Of a DNA stretch of 64,000 bases, positions 15,463 to 23,607 are shown piece by piece. Source of the DNA: Lysinibacillus_B sp042920265 (GTDB lineage: Bacteria; Bacillota; Bacilli; Bacillales_A; Planococcaceae); assembly GCF_042920265.1 (NCBI RefSeq), contig NZ_JBDQZI010000009.1, forward strand, positions 62,001 through 126,000, in the 5' to 3' direction. The position numbers and the translations under genes are program-made. The first letter of the stretch is position 1. Every line of letters begins with the position of its first letter. Below the pieces are notes generated by a model. It did no database searches. It saw nothing but the letters and a program-made list of their open reading frames with translations, and was not told the DNA's origin.

Positions 15463-17094
15463 TTATTTTGTTTCAATGACCGTTTGTGCAATATTTACAG
15501 CATGGTCCCCGATACGCTCTAAGTTGCTAATAATATCAGCAAACACAATACCGGCAGAACCAGAACATACGCCTTCATTTAGACGAAGGATGTGACGCTT
15601 ACGTAGCTTACGTTCCATTTCGTCGATTTTATCTTCATTTGCCATCACTTCTTCGGCAAACTTGACATCACGTTGATCGAGTGAACGAATCGCTAATGAC
15701 ACCGTTTCTACTGTGAGCTCAAACATTTCATTTAACTCTTCCATCGCATCTGCGCTTAGCTTCACGCGGTTGTTTTCTTTATACTCAATTAACTCAATTA
15801 AGTTTTCAAAGTGGTCTCCGATGCGTTCGATATCACGAATGTTTTCAAGCAGTGCATGGTGGACTTTTGAATCTTGTTCAGATAACGATTGTTTCGATAA
15901 TGAAACTAAATAGTCTGTTGATTTTTGATCTAAATTATTAATCGCTTCTTCCAACTGTGCTGTTGTATTGGCGTGCTTATTATCTTGTGTATTTAAATAT
16001 TGCATCGCTTCTTGTAAACCGTGCACACTGTATTCACCCATACGCACAATCTCTTGTTTTGCTTGTCCAATGGCAATCGATGGTGATTGTGTAATTAAGC
16101 TATAGTCTAAATATTTCGGTTTATATTCAATCGCTGTATCTTCACCTGGGATAAGACGTGTCACTAACCAAGCCCAAACACCAATAAATGGTAATTGGAT
16201 TAGTGTGTTAATGACGTTAAATGTACCATGAGCAAAGGCGATTTGCATTTTTGCTTCAAGCCCAAGTACACCTATAATCCATTCCATATAATTGAGGAAT
16301 GGTATTAATAAAATCATAAAAATAACGGTACCAACGACGTTAAATAATACGTGTGTGGCAGCGGCACGGCGCGCGGCAACCGATGCACCAAGTGCGGCTA
16401 AAACTGCTGTAATGGTTGTTCCAATGTTATCACCAAATAGTACAGGTAATGCACCACTTAATGGAATCAAACCTTCTGCATATAAACCTTGTAGAATCCC
16501 TACTGTGGCAGAGGAAGATTGTACAATTAAGGTAAATACTGTCCCAACGATTACGCCTAAAATCGGTGTATCACTCATACTAACCGTTAAATCTAAAAAT
16601 GGTTGCCATTCGCGAAGTGGCTTCATCCCACCACTCATCAACTCTAAACCGATAAATAGACCGGCAAAACCAAATAGGACTTGTCCGATATTTTGGATGG
16701 TACTTTTCTTAAAGAAGAATAACAAAATCGCCCCAAGCGCCATAATTGGGTAAGCATATTCACCGACATCAATCCCAATAATAAAGGCGGTTACGGTTGT
16801 CCCGATGTTCGCCCCCATAATGACACCGATGGCTTGGCGTAGCTTCATAAAGCCAGCACTTACTAACCCGACTGTAATAACAGTTGTCCCTGAACTCGAT
16901 TGGATCAGGACGGTTACGACAATCCCGACCAATACGCCCATTAGCGGGTTTGTTGTAAATTTATCTAGAATGTCACGTAAACGATCCCCAGCTGCTTTTT
17001 GAAGACCGTCTCCCATATACTTAATTGCAAAAAGGAATAGACCTAGCCCTCCAAGAAATTGAAATATCATTTCTTGCCAGTTAATTTCCACCAT
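15463..17094 (-). CDS. Na+/Pi cotransporter family protein with PhoU-like domain
   Basis: 543-aa membrane symporter of the NptA/PNaS family. The duplicated core shows the QSSS motif twice (QSSSGTTVITVG and QSSSATVGILQG), each followed by a GxxxGTTxTA-type segment. Residues from about 340 onward form the helical PhoU-like domain, with NLERIGDHAVNIAQTV near the end. It should import phosphate with sodium; the PhoU-like tail may control activity. Start ATG 17094 with GAGGTG just upstream. A GCATCTC/GAGATGC hairpin lies in its upstream region near 17160-17190. Confidence 0.92.
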   Translation of the reverse strand: MVEINWQEMIFQFLGGLGLFLFAIKYMGDGLQKAAGDRLRDILDKFTTNPLMGVLVGIVVTVLIQSSSGTTVITVGLVSAGFMKLRQAIGVIMGANIGTTVTAFIIGIDVGEYAYPIMALGAILLFFFKKSTIQNIGQVLFGFAGLFIGLELMSGGMKPLREWQPFLDLTVSMSDTPILGVIVGTVFTLIVQSSSATVGILQGLYAEGLIPLSGALPVLFGDNIGTTITAVLAALGASVAARRAAATHVLFNVVGTVIFMILLIPFLNYMEWIIGVLGLEAKMQIAFAHGTFNVINTLIQLPFIGVWAWLVTRLIPGEDTAIEYKPKYLDYSLITQSPSIAIGQAKQEIVRMGEYSVHGLQEAMQYLNTQDNKHANTTAQLEEAINNLDQKSTDYLVSLSKQSLSEQDSKVHHALLENIRDIERIGDHFENLIELIEYKENNRVKLSADAMEELNEMFELTVETVSLAIRSLDQRDVKFAEEVMANEDKIDEMERKLRKRHILRLNEGVCSGSAGIVFADIISNLERIGDHAVNIAQTVIETK

Positions 17095-17365
17095 TGTCAC
17101 CTCAACTAAATTTTTCACGGCCAACCTCATGTTTCACATGAATGTCCGCATAAAAGCGTGCATCTCAATTTATTTTCATAGAGATGCATATTTCCTGTCT
17201 TAGTATTACGTTTCTATGTGAGGAAGTAAATAAAATTACAAAAATGCAATATTAAATTTACATTGCGTTTACAAAAGTACAACGAAATCGCCATATTTCT
17301 TCATGCTAACTTAAAAATACTTTGTTATTCTAAAGTGTTGGAATTAAATTGGAAGATTAAATGAT

Positions 17366-17400
17366 AGAAAAAGCTCGTACACCATAAGGTGGTACGAGCG
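17366..17400 (-). terminator. Terminator of the papain-fold hydrolase gene
   Basis: GCTCGTACCACC/GGTGTACGAGC stem followed by TTTTTC on the minus strand. Confidence 0.82.
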
Positions 17401-17402
17401 GC

Positions 17403-17966
17403 TTATGCGATTTTGATGATAGAAGCAATTGGCATATGTTGTATTGATTGTGTGCGATATGTTGTTAGTCTCCCTTTATAACAGAGCTTTATTCCTTGTA
17501 TGTATTGGAAGTCCGTCGGTTTGATAAAGTACGGACATAAATCGATGGAGATGCCAGCACGCAAAAATAGAAAAGCGATGAATTGTGAGCAAAAAAAGGC
17601 GTAATCCCGTTTCAAGCGAATGCGAAAAGCTACACAAAATAGACCGATAAAATTATATTTAAATTTATTTTTATATCGTTTGAAATAAGCAATTTCCATG
17701 CGTAACTTTTCGTATTGTGCATCTGAAACCGTCAGCTGGTAAATCGCGCAATTGGCTTCTCTTAGTAATTTGGATTGGGCATCTTCTTGTACAAATCCCC
17801 CGATTAATGGGTTATTTTCATGTTTTCGACCGAAGCTATACATTTCCTTCAGTTCAGGGTCAAAAGCAATGGATATATGATTAAAGTTTTCCTGTGTATA
17901 TACTTGAATCGCTCGTGATAAAACAGAGCCTGTTTCTGTTAAGACGATATAAATAATTTTACTCAT
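17403..17966 (-). CDS. Permuted papain-fold (YiiX/YaeF-like) hydrolase, 187 aa
   Basis: Circularly permuted NlpC/P60-type protein. The pattern is typical: SVLSRAIQVYTQENFNHISI with the candidate catalytic His early, MYSFGRK and GGFV segments in the middle, and FFCSQFIAFLFLRAGI with the candidate catalytic Cys late. Such proteins cleave amide or thioester bonds of cell-wall or lipid substrates, but the substrate of this group is largely unknown. No signal peptide, so probably cytosolic or membrane-peripheral. Start ATG 17966 with GGAGGTGA upstream. Single gene with its own terminator. Confidence 0.75.
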   Translation of the reverse strand: MSKIIYIVLTETGSVLSRAIQVYTQENFNHISIAFDPELKEMYSFGRKHENNPLIGGFVQEDAQSKLLREANCAIYQLTVSDAQYEKLRMEIAYFKRYKNKFKYNFIGLFCVAFRIRLKRDYAFFCSQFIAFLFLRAGISIDLCPYFIKPTDFQYIQGIKLCYKGRLTTYRTQSIQHMPIASIIKIA

Positions 17967-18085
17967 ATAGTCACCTCCGCTATTCTCCTTATACTATAGC
18001 AATTGTTTCTTAATTAAATTTAAGTGTAATTCTTAATATTCTATTAAATTATTACGTATAAGGTAGAAAAAGGATTCATTCATTA

Positions 18086-18119
18086 GAAAAAAACCGTTTC
18101 GACATGTATTCGAAACGGC
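18086..18119 (-). terminator. Terminator of the CoA-transferase gene
   Basis: CCGTTTCG/CGAAACGG stem with a run of T on the minus strand. Confidence 0.88.
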
Positions 18120-18134
18120 TGATAGGAAATGCTT

Positions 18135-19319
18135 TTATTGTAATACCCCTTTTTCTGTTAAAACAGCGATTTCCTCGTCTGAGTAGCCAACTTCTTTTAA
18201 AATTTCAGTTGTATGTTCGCCCAATTTTGCCCCAACAAATCGATAAGATGGTTTGACCCCGTCAAATTTGAGGGCAGTCCCAATTTGGCGTTGTGTAGTG
18301 CCATCCTTCTTCGGCACGTCTACTAACATATCCCGCGCGATGATCTGCGGGTGATCACATGCTTCTTCAAAAGTAAGCACGGGCTCCACACACCCTTGGA
18401 AGTCATCGTTGAAAATGTCTAACCATTCAGCATATGTTTTTGATTTAAATGCATCACATACCGCTTCTTTAAAGCGCATTTGTGTGTAATGTGAATCATT
18501 AAATGTGCTATCAATAAGTTCAGGAATTTCCAGTGCCTCACATAATAGTTTACGGAACGGTGGTTCAAGACTTCCTACGGAGAAATACCGATGATCCTTC
18601 GTTTGATAGAAGTCATAAAATGTGCCGCCGTTTAAGATTTCCTCCTCTGGTTGTGGATTACGACCGCTACCGAAGAACTGTGAGCCGTACAATGCATTCA
18701 TCGTAAAGACCGCATCTGTCATCGATACATCGATGTATTTACCTTCTCCTGTTTGTTCGCGATGTAGCGCTGCAGCGAGCACCCCTACTGCTGCATGCAA
18801 TGTCCCGCCAGCGATATCGGCAATTTGAATGCCCATCGATACAGGTTTTTTGCCTTTATGACGCGAGTGGTCGAGTACACCCGCAACGGATAAATAGTTG
18901 TTATCATGGCCTGGACGAGTAGCAAAAGGCCCTGTTTGTCCATAGCCCGTAATAGAGCAATAAATTAACTTTGGATTGAGAGCTTTTAGCGTGTCGTAGT
19001 CAAGACCGAGACGCTTCATGACTCCAGGGCGGAACCCTTCGACAATAATGTCGTAGTCTTTTAGCAGCTTTTTAATAATCGTGACTGCTCCCTCTGTTTT
19101 TAAATCAAGGCTGAGCGATTTTTTAGAACGGTTTAAATGCTGGTGCATATAAGCTTCTTGATCTTCATCATATGGTGGCATAATACGCATTAAATCTACC
19201 CGTTTCGCTGATTCAATATGAATGACATCAGCCCCTAAATCCGCAAACATCATCGTTGCCAGTGGTCCTGGCAACAGTGAAGAAAAGTCGAGAATTTTTA
19301 ACCCACTTAGTATTGTCAT
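18135..19319 (-). CDS. CaiB/BaiF (class III) CoA-transferase
   Basis: 394-aa enzyme that moves CoA between carboxylic acids. N-terminal LSGLKILDFSSLLPGPLATM and FADLGADVIHIE are diagnostic. The catalytic aspartate is expected at Asp139 in RPGHDNNYL. The family acts on carnitine, bile acids, succinate/mesaconate and methylated acyl-CoAs (racemases), so the substrate cannot be fixed. No beta-oxidation genes flank it, though an acyl-CoA ligase lies 2.6 kb away. Start ATG 19319 with AAAGGGGA upstream. The spacer to 19617 holds nothing recognisable beyond promoter-like AT-rich DNA. Confidence 0.93.
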   Translation of the reverse strand: MTILSGLKILDFSSLLPGPLATMMFADLGADVIHIESAKRVDLMRIMPPYDEDQEAYMHQHLNRSKKSLSLDLKTEGAVTIIKKLLKDYDIIVEGFRPGVMKRLGLDYDTLKALNPKLIYCSITGYGQTGPFATRPGHDNNYLSVAGVLDHSRHKGKKPVSMGIQIADIAGGTLHAAVGVLAAALHREQTGEGKYIDVSMTDAVFTMNALYGSQFFGSGRNPQPEEEILNGGTFYDFYQTKDHRYFSVGSLEPPFRKLLCEALEIPELIDSTFNDSHYTQMRFKEAVCDAFKSKTYAEWLDIFNDDFQGCVEPVLTFEEACDHPQIIARDMLVDVPKKDGTTQRQIGTALKFDGVKPSYRFVGAKLGEHTTEILKEVGYSDEEIAVLTEKGVLQ

Positions 19320-19617
19320 TTTCCCATCCCCTTTATTTTGGTCAATAACAAGAATCTGTAATAATACAGGTAATTATATTGTTAACAGTATTATAACAGT
19401 TGTTTTTGTGAAATTATATATGTAAATCACATTATAATGGAAATTAGTAGTTAACGGTTATGACTATTTATTGTATATTTAGAAATTTCTTAATATAAAA
19501 AGGGGCTAATAGATGTATTTTAAAAAAATTATTCATACAGTAATAATTTTCTGAATTTTCATATAAAATAATAAGAACGGGGAGTGTTTTAAAAAAACGG
19601 ACAAGGGGGAAGAAATT

Positions 19618-19842
19618 ATGTATTTACCGAAAGCGAAAGCGAATGACCAAATTTTGTTTAACCGCTTCAATGAAACACTAGAGGCGACTGTGATTAAACG
19701 TTACGAAAATTCTGTTGTTGTGAGACTAACAGAAGATTCATATAAGAAAGTTCATGAAGAGCTACCAAATGACTTAACGGTCGTGAATGATAGGAACTAC
19801 CAAATTATGTATATATCAAGCGAAAATAAAGAGCTTGCGTAA
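19618..19842 (+). CDS. DUF2187-type small protein (YkvS-like), 74 aa
   Basis: Small cytosolic protein. The segment LEATVIKRYENSVVVRLT, later NDLTVVNDRNYQIMYI, matches the beta-barrel-like pattern (GxVxKxxENSVIVDLT, TVVNHKNY) of DUF2187 proteins such as YkvS, which look like KOW/RNA-binding folds. Function unknown. ATG 19618 with AAGGGGGAAG upstream. Followed immediately by a terminator and the family B repeat array. Confidence 0.65.
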   Translation: MYLPKAKANDQILFNRFNETLEATVIKRYENSVVVRLTEDSYKKVHEELPNDLTVVNDRNYQIMYISSENKELA

Positions 19843-19849
19843 ATAGAAG

Positions 19850-19890
19850 AAGGGGTGTCTGGAAAAAGTAAAACTTTCTGGACACCCCTT
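19850..19890 (+). terminator. Terminator-like hairpin GGGGTGTC/GACACCCC
   Basis: AAGGGGTGTC pairs with GACACCCCTT around an inner GAAAAAGTAAAACTTTC hairpin. The same design recurs at 32262-32297. No clean T-run follows. Confidence 0.55.
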
Positions 19891-19904
19891 CGTGACGTTT
19901 CGAA

Positions 19905-20022
19905 CCCGCGTAAAAGTGCAAGAAAGTCGCGTAAAACAGCTTCGAACCCGCGTAAAAGTGCAGGAAAGTCGCGTAAAACCGCCCCGAACCCGTGTAAAAT
20001 TACAAGAAACTCGCGTAAAAAA
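19905..20022. repeat. Family B tandem repeat array, six units at exactly 21 bp
   Basis: CGCGTAAAA (once CGTGTAAAA) begins at 19907, 19928, 19949, 19970, 19991 and 20012, a strict 21-bp period. Units alternate between TTCGAACC and GAAAGT flanks, giving a 42-bp higher-order repeat. Because 21 is divisible by three, all frames stay open and yield spurious heptad-repeat ORFs. The array lies at the 3' side of the CAP-domain gene. Confidence 0.92.
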
Positions 20023-20033
20023 CCCCAGCACAC

Positions 20034-20062
20034 AAAAAAACCACCCTTATGTGTAAGGATGG
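20034..20062 (-). terminator. Terminator of the CAP-domain gene
   Basis: On the minus strand CCATCCTTA/TAAGGGTGG is followed by TTTTTTT. Confidence 0.82.
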
Positions 20063-20129
20063 TTCAATATGAGATAGGAGACAACGTAATTTCTTCCTTA
20101 AGCAGTAGATCCTAAGACATATTGTCCGT

Positions 20130-21299
20130 TTATTGTCTATAAAAGTTAATGGTAAAGTAAGGGGCCCCTTTGTTCGTAAAAGCTACACCGACAAGGACAT
20201 GTGTAAAGTGAGGGCGCAAAATATTTTCACGGTGACCTGCTGAATTCATTAATGCCTCATGTGCATAAATGGCACTATATTGCCCATAGGCTAAGTTTTC
20301 ACCGTACCATGAGAAAGCTAATCCCCCTGCATCCATCCGCTCTTTGGCACTTTCACCATCCAGATTTGTATGGCTAAAGTATTGATGCTGAACCATATCG
20401 GCACTATGATCACGCCCAATGGCATTATAGTCTGGTGTATAGATTAAAGGGTTTAATCCTTCTGCAACGCGCGCCTGGTTAATAAGGTGGACCATCATTT
20501 CTTCCATTGAATCGCGATAGGCACTCGACATGTCCGTACGGAAGAAGCCTGTTTTCGATGCTTCTGTTTCTGCCGCTACCCATGTGACGGAACGGACTGT
20601 ATTGTGCTTGAAAATATCATAGAAAAATGTCACATAGTATTGGCCAATTTTATACGTATTGCTTAGTATATTGCCGGATTTATCGGTATAGTTTTGCGTG
20701 TAATTTGTATTGCCTTTTTTGATAGAGTCGAGTGGTTTACCGTATTTACGTTCCACAACGGACTGGCTATCCCCAATGTTAATCCCGAATACAGATTGAC
20801 CTGCTCGAGTTTCATAGCCCCCAACTTCTTCGTCATGAGCATAACCTACTAAATGGAAGTTTTCGTAATCTTCGTTTGCCATATTCCATAGCATGTCATA
20901 TTCAGACTGAAAGGATTTATATGCTTCTTGCTTTGGCGTATCCACCGTTAGGAAGGGGATGCTAATCGTTTTATTCATTGGATTGCCAGTTGTATCACGA
21001 ATAAGTGGTGACACAACTAATGTATACGCCGTGTTATACGCTAAATTGCTCGTTGGTTTTATCGTTAATGTATTTTGAGAAACGGACGCTGTGACCTCCA
21101 TTTTTGTGGAGCCTTGGGTGATATATACGTTATTTGCAATGGAACTAGGGTCAATACTACGGTTAAATGTAATACTCCACTGTTTATCTAACGCTACATT
21201 TGAAAAGTTTGTCCACGTGTTTGCCGTAGCAGCTTGTGAAAACGATGTAAGGCATAGGATGACAGCCATCCCCATCATGATTGTTGTAAGTTTCCTCAT
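20130..21299 (-). CDS. Secreted CAP-domain protein with N-terminal Ig-like domain, 389 aa
   Basis: Signal peptide at residues 1-23. Residues 30-120 form a bacterial Ig-like (Big_5/SbsA-type) domain. Residues 160-250 form the CAP-associated region (SVFGINIGDSQSVVERKYGKP). Residues 260-389 are a CAP/SCP domain with HSADMVQHQYFSHTNLDGES, GENLAYG and HEALMNSAGHRENIL. The conserved His and Glu residues are present. Bacterial CAP proteins of this layout are exported and have roles at the cell surface or in sporulation that are poorly defined. A decayed piece of a close relative lies at 49455-49590 beside a second family B array. Confidence 0.9.
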   Translation of the reverse strand: MRKLTTIMMGMAVILCLTSFSQAATANTWTNFSNVALDKQWSITFNRSIDPSSIANNVYITQGSTKMEVTASVSQNTLTIKPTSNLAYNTAYTLVVSPLIRDTTGNPMNKTISIPFLTVDTPKQEAYKSFQSEYDMLWNMANEDYENFHLVGYAHDEEVGGYETRAGQSVFGINIGDSQSVVERKYGKPLDSIKKGNTNYTQNYTDKSGNILSNTYKIGQYYVTFFYDIFKHNTVRSVTWVAAETEASKTGFFRTDMSSAYRDSMEEMMVHLINQARVAEGLNPLIYTPDYNAIGRDHSADMVQHQYFSHTNLDGESAKERMDAGGLAFSWYGENLAYGQYSAIYAHEALMNSAGHRENILRPHFTHVLVGVAFTNKGAPYFTINFYRQ

Positions 21300-21429
21300 A
21301 CTATACAGCCTCTTTTATTATGATTTTGTCTATGGTTGTTAGTTCCTTTATTGTGAGTAAACGATGAAAAAGTATACAGCTTAATATGTATTAAAAACTT
21401 GGATATTGTGTAAAAATGCCGACATTTGT

Positions 21430-21530
21430 AGCGTCCATACCGCAGTCGATCAAAACCCCTCGATATGAGCAAAACCTTCATATCGGCTCATTTTGAAAAT
21501 CAATTGTTATGCGGGCACATATACAATACA
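21430..21530. repeat. Family A intergenic repeat, locus 4
   Basis: Cores GATCAAAAC, GAGCAAAAC and GGCTCATTTT at 21451, 21470 and 21489 (spacing 19), followed by AATCAATTGTTATGC like the 3' flank of other loci. It sits between the divergent CAP and acyl-CoA ligase genes. The rest of the 600-bp gap (21300-21904) shows no gene. Confidence 0.6.
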
Positions 21531-21904
21531 GATAAATAGCGTAATATAAGAAAAATTTTTTTACCGATTGAACAGCTGGATTTGTTTTTGTGCAATAAAA
21601 TCACCTGCATCGATGTTCCTAAAATGTTGGTATTTTTAAATGGTAAAAAGTGTATATTGAATAGAATTTTATTAATGCTATTTTCACATTATAAACGAAA
21701 TGGCTATGAAATTTAATAGTGATGAATCTGTCTAAGCGTTATATCGTTATTACTCAGAATAATATTTTGATATATTTTATGTTTTTGTGACTAGTTTACA
21801 TAAAATGTACTTTTCGGTATATTAAACTTAAAATTCAGAAAATTTTAGACCGGGGAGTAATTCAATAGAGAGGTAAGAGTAAAAGACGATTGGAGGGAGA
21901 AAGT

Positions 21905-23416
21905 ATGGCGTTTAATATTGGAAAAATGTTAGCAAATCGGGCTCGTTTACTAGGAAGAAAAGAAGGTTTTGTACGCAGTCACACACGGTTCACTTTTACA
22001 GACATGAACAATCGGGCAAATGCGATTGCCCATTTTCTACTGGAAAACGGTTTTAACAAGGGAGATAAACTAGCGATCGTTTGTAAAAACAATGAGGACT
22101 TTGTTGCTGTATTTTTTGGAGCTGCTAAAATTGGCGTAATTTGTGTAGCGGTCAATTGTAAGCTACAAGCAAAAGAAATGGCAGCCATTTTTAATCATAG
22201 CTGTGTCAAAGCGGTCATGTATGACGAGGCATTACAACCAATCATTGAGCAAACGAAGACGGAAACGCCGATTCGTTATTATATATCGAATGGTACAAGC
22301 AATGAGGCGAATGTCATTGCAACGATTGTGCAGCGTTATCCATCTGATGAGCCCGTTTATCAATCGTTTGACGATGAACCAATCTTAATGATGTATACAT
22401 CAGGTACAACGGGTAATCCGAAAGGTGCCATGATCTCACATCATAATTTGCTTGCTGCTGCTGTTAGTCTTTCTACAACGATTACATGGTGGGAAACGGA
22501 TCGATTTTTACTCGTTGTGCCGATGTTCCATATTGCGGGCTTTGTGCCGCTGATTACAAATATCCATACAGGGGCGACAACCGTTTTAGCAGAGGATTTC
22601 GAGCCCATTTCGGCATGGCATACGATTGAAAAAGAGCGGATTACAACGATGATGTCTGTGCCGGAAATGCTAGCTTCACTCATTAAAGCCCTTACAATTA
22701 TGAAGCCTAATCTATCCACCATTCGTACGATTACATGTGGGGCGGCAAGTGTACCGCAGCAAATTATCGTCGTGTTTAAACAGTTCGGTATTCCTGTCCA
22801 ACAAGTATATGGGATTACAGAGTATACAGGTAGCTTGACGATGTGGCGTAGCGAATTTGATGAGCAGAAATACGGTTCAAAAGGAAAAGCGGTGATGTAT
22901 GGCGATATAAAAGTGATTTCGCTTGAAACAGGTGAAGCGCTACCTCCATATGAAAACGGTGAAGTGATTTGCCGTGGACCGCAAACCTTCCTTGGGTACT
23001 ATGCAAATGAAGAAGAGACAAAGCAAGTGCTAAAGGACGGCTGGTATTATACAGGGGATATCGGTCATTTGGATGAGGAAGGTTTCTTATATTTAGTAGA
23101 CCGTTTAGAAGACATCATTGTCAGTAATGGTGAAAAAATTTACAGTGCCGAGCTGGAATCCGTCCTCCTGAAGCATCCAGCTGTCGCGCAAGTAGCCGTC
23201 GTCGGTGTGCCCGATGCGTATTTTGGTGAAATCCCAAGGGCGTATGTAGAATTAGAAGAAAGGATGCCGTGCACGGCCGAGGAGTTGATGGATTTTTGTC
23301 GTCAACAATTGGCCGCATATAAAGCAATTAAGGAAGTCGTCTTTGTTGAACAGCTCCCTCGGAATACAGTCGGGAAACTCGTCAAAGGTCAGTTAAGAAG
23401 TTTACAAAACAAGTAA
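21905..23416 (+). CDS. Acyl-CoA synthetase (AMP-forming), 503 aa
   Basis: ANL-superfamily ligase that activates a carboxylic acid through acyl-AMP. The P-loop is YTSGTTGNPKGAMISHHN. The adenylate motif is YGITE. The hinge is GWYYTGDIGHLDEEGFLYLVDR. The catalytic lysine lies in NTVGKLVKG at the end. The length fits medium- or long-chain fatty-acid ligases. The substrate is not fixed; it may feed degradation together with the CaiB-type transferase at 18135. Start ATG 21905 with GGAGGGA upstream; the TTG 15 bases earlier has no ribosome site. Monocistronic with terminator. Confidence 0.93.
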   Translation: MAFNIGKMLANRARLLGRKEGFVRSHTRFTFTDMNNRANAIAHFLLENGFNKGDKLAIVCKNNEDFVAVFFGAAKIGVICVAVNCKLQAKEMAAIFNHSCVKAVMYDEALQPIIEQTKTETPIRYYISNGTSNEANVIATIVQRYPSDEPVYQSFDDEPILMMYTSGTTGNPKGAMISHHNLLAAAVSLSTTITWWETDRFLLVVPMFHIAGFVPLITNIHTGATTVLAEDFEPISAWHTIEKERITTMMSVPEMLASLIKALTIMKPNLSTIRTITCGAASVPQQIIVVFKQFGIPVQQVYGITEYTGSLTMWRSEFDEQKYGSKGKAVMYGDIKVISLETGEALPPYENGEVICRGPQTFLGYYANEEETKQVLKDGWYYTGDIGHLDEEGFLYLVDRLEDIIVSNGEKIYSAELESVLLKHPAVAQVAVVGVPDAYFGEIPRAYVELEERMPCTAEELMDFCRQQLAAYKAIKEVVFVEQLPRNTVGKLVKGQLRSLQNK

Positions 23417-23431
23417 TCTATCAATAAGGCG

Positions 23432-23473
23432 ATTCAAGTTATGAACCCATTCAATAACTTGAGTCGTTTTTTA
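23432..23473 (+). terminator. Terminator of the acyl-CoA ligase gene
   Basis: TCAAGTTAT/ATAACTTGA stem followed by TTTTTT. Confidence 0.85.
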
Positions 23474-23607
23474 TGATAAAAAACCGTTTATTGATGAACG
23501 TTTATAGAGTTTTAGCCGATATAACGATTATGGACATTCCTTCTATTGAAAATCTAAAAAATGTTTACATACAATTATCTCTTCTGACTAGAAAGGAGAA
23601 CTAGACG

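Noticed and set aside
19797..20115. Overlapping open frames on both strands with heptad-like repeats
   Set aside because: They arise because the family B unit is 21 bp, a multiple of three, so every frame stays open. No ribosome sites, and composition is unlike real proteins here.
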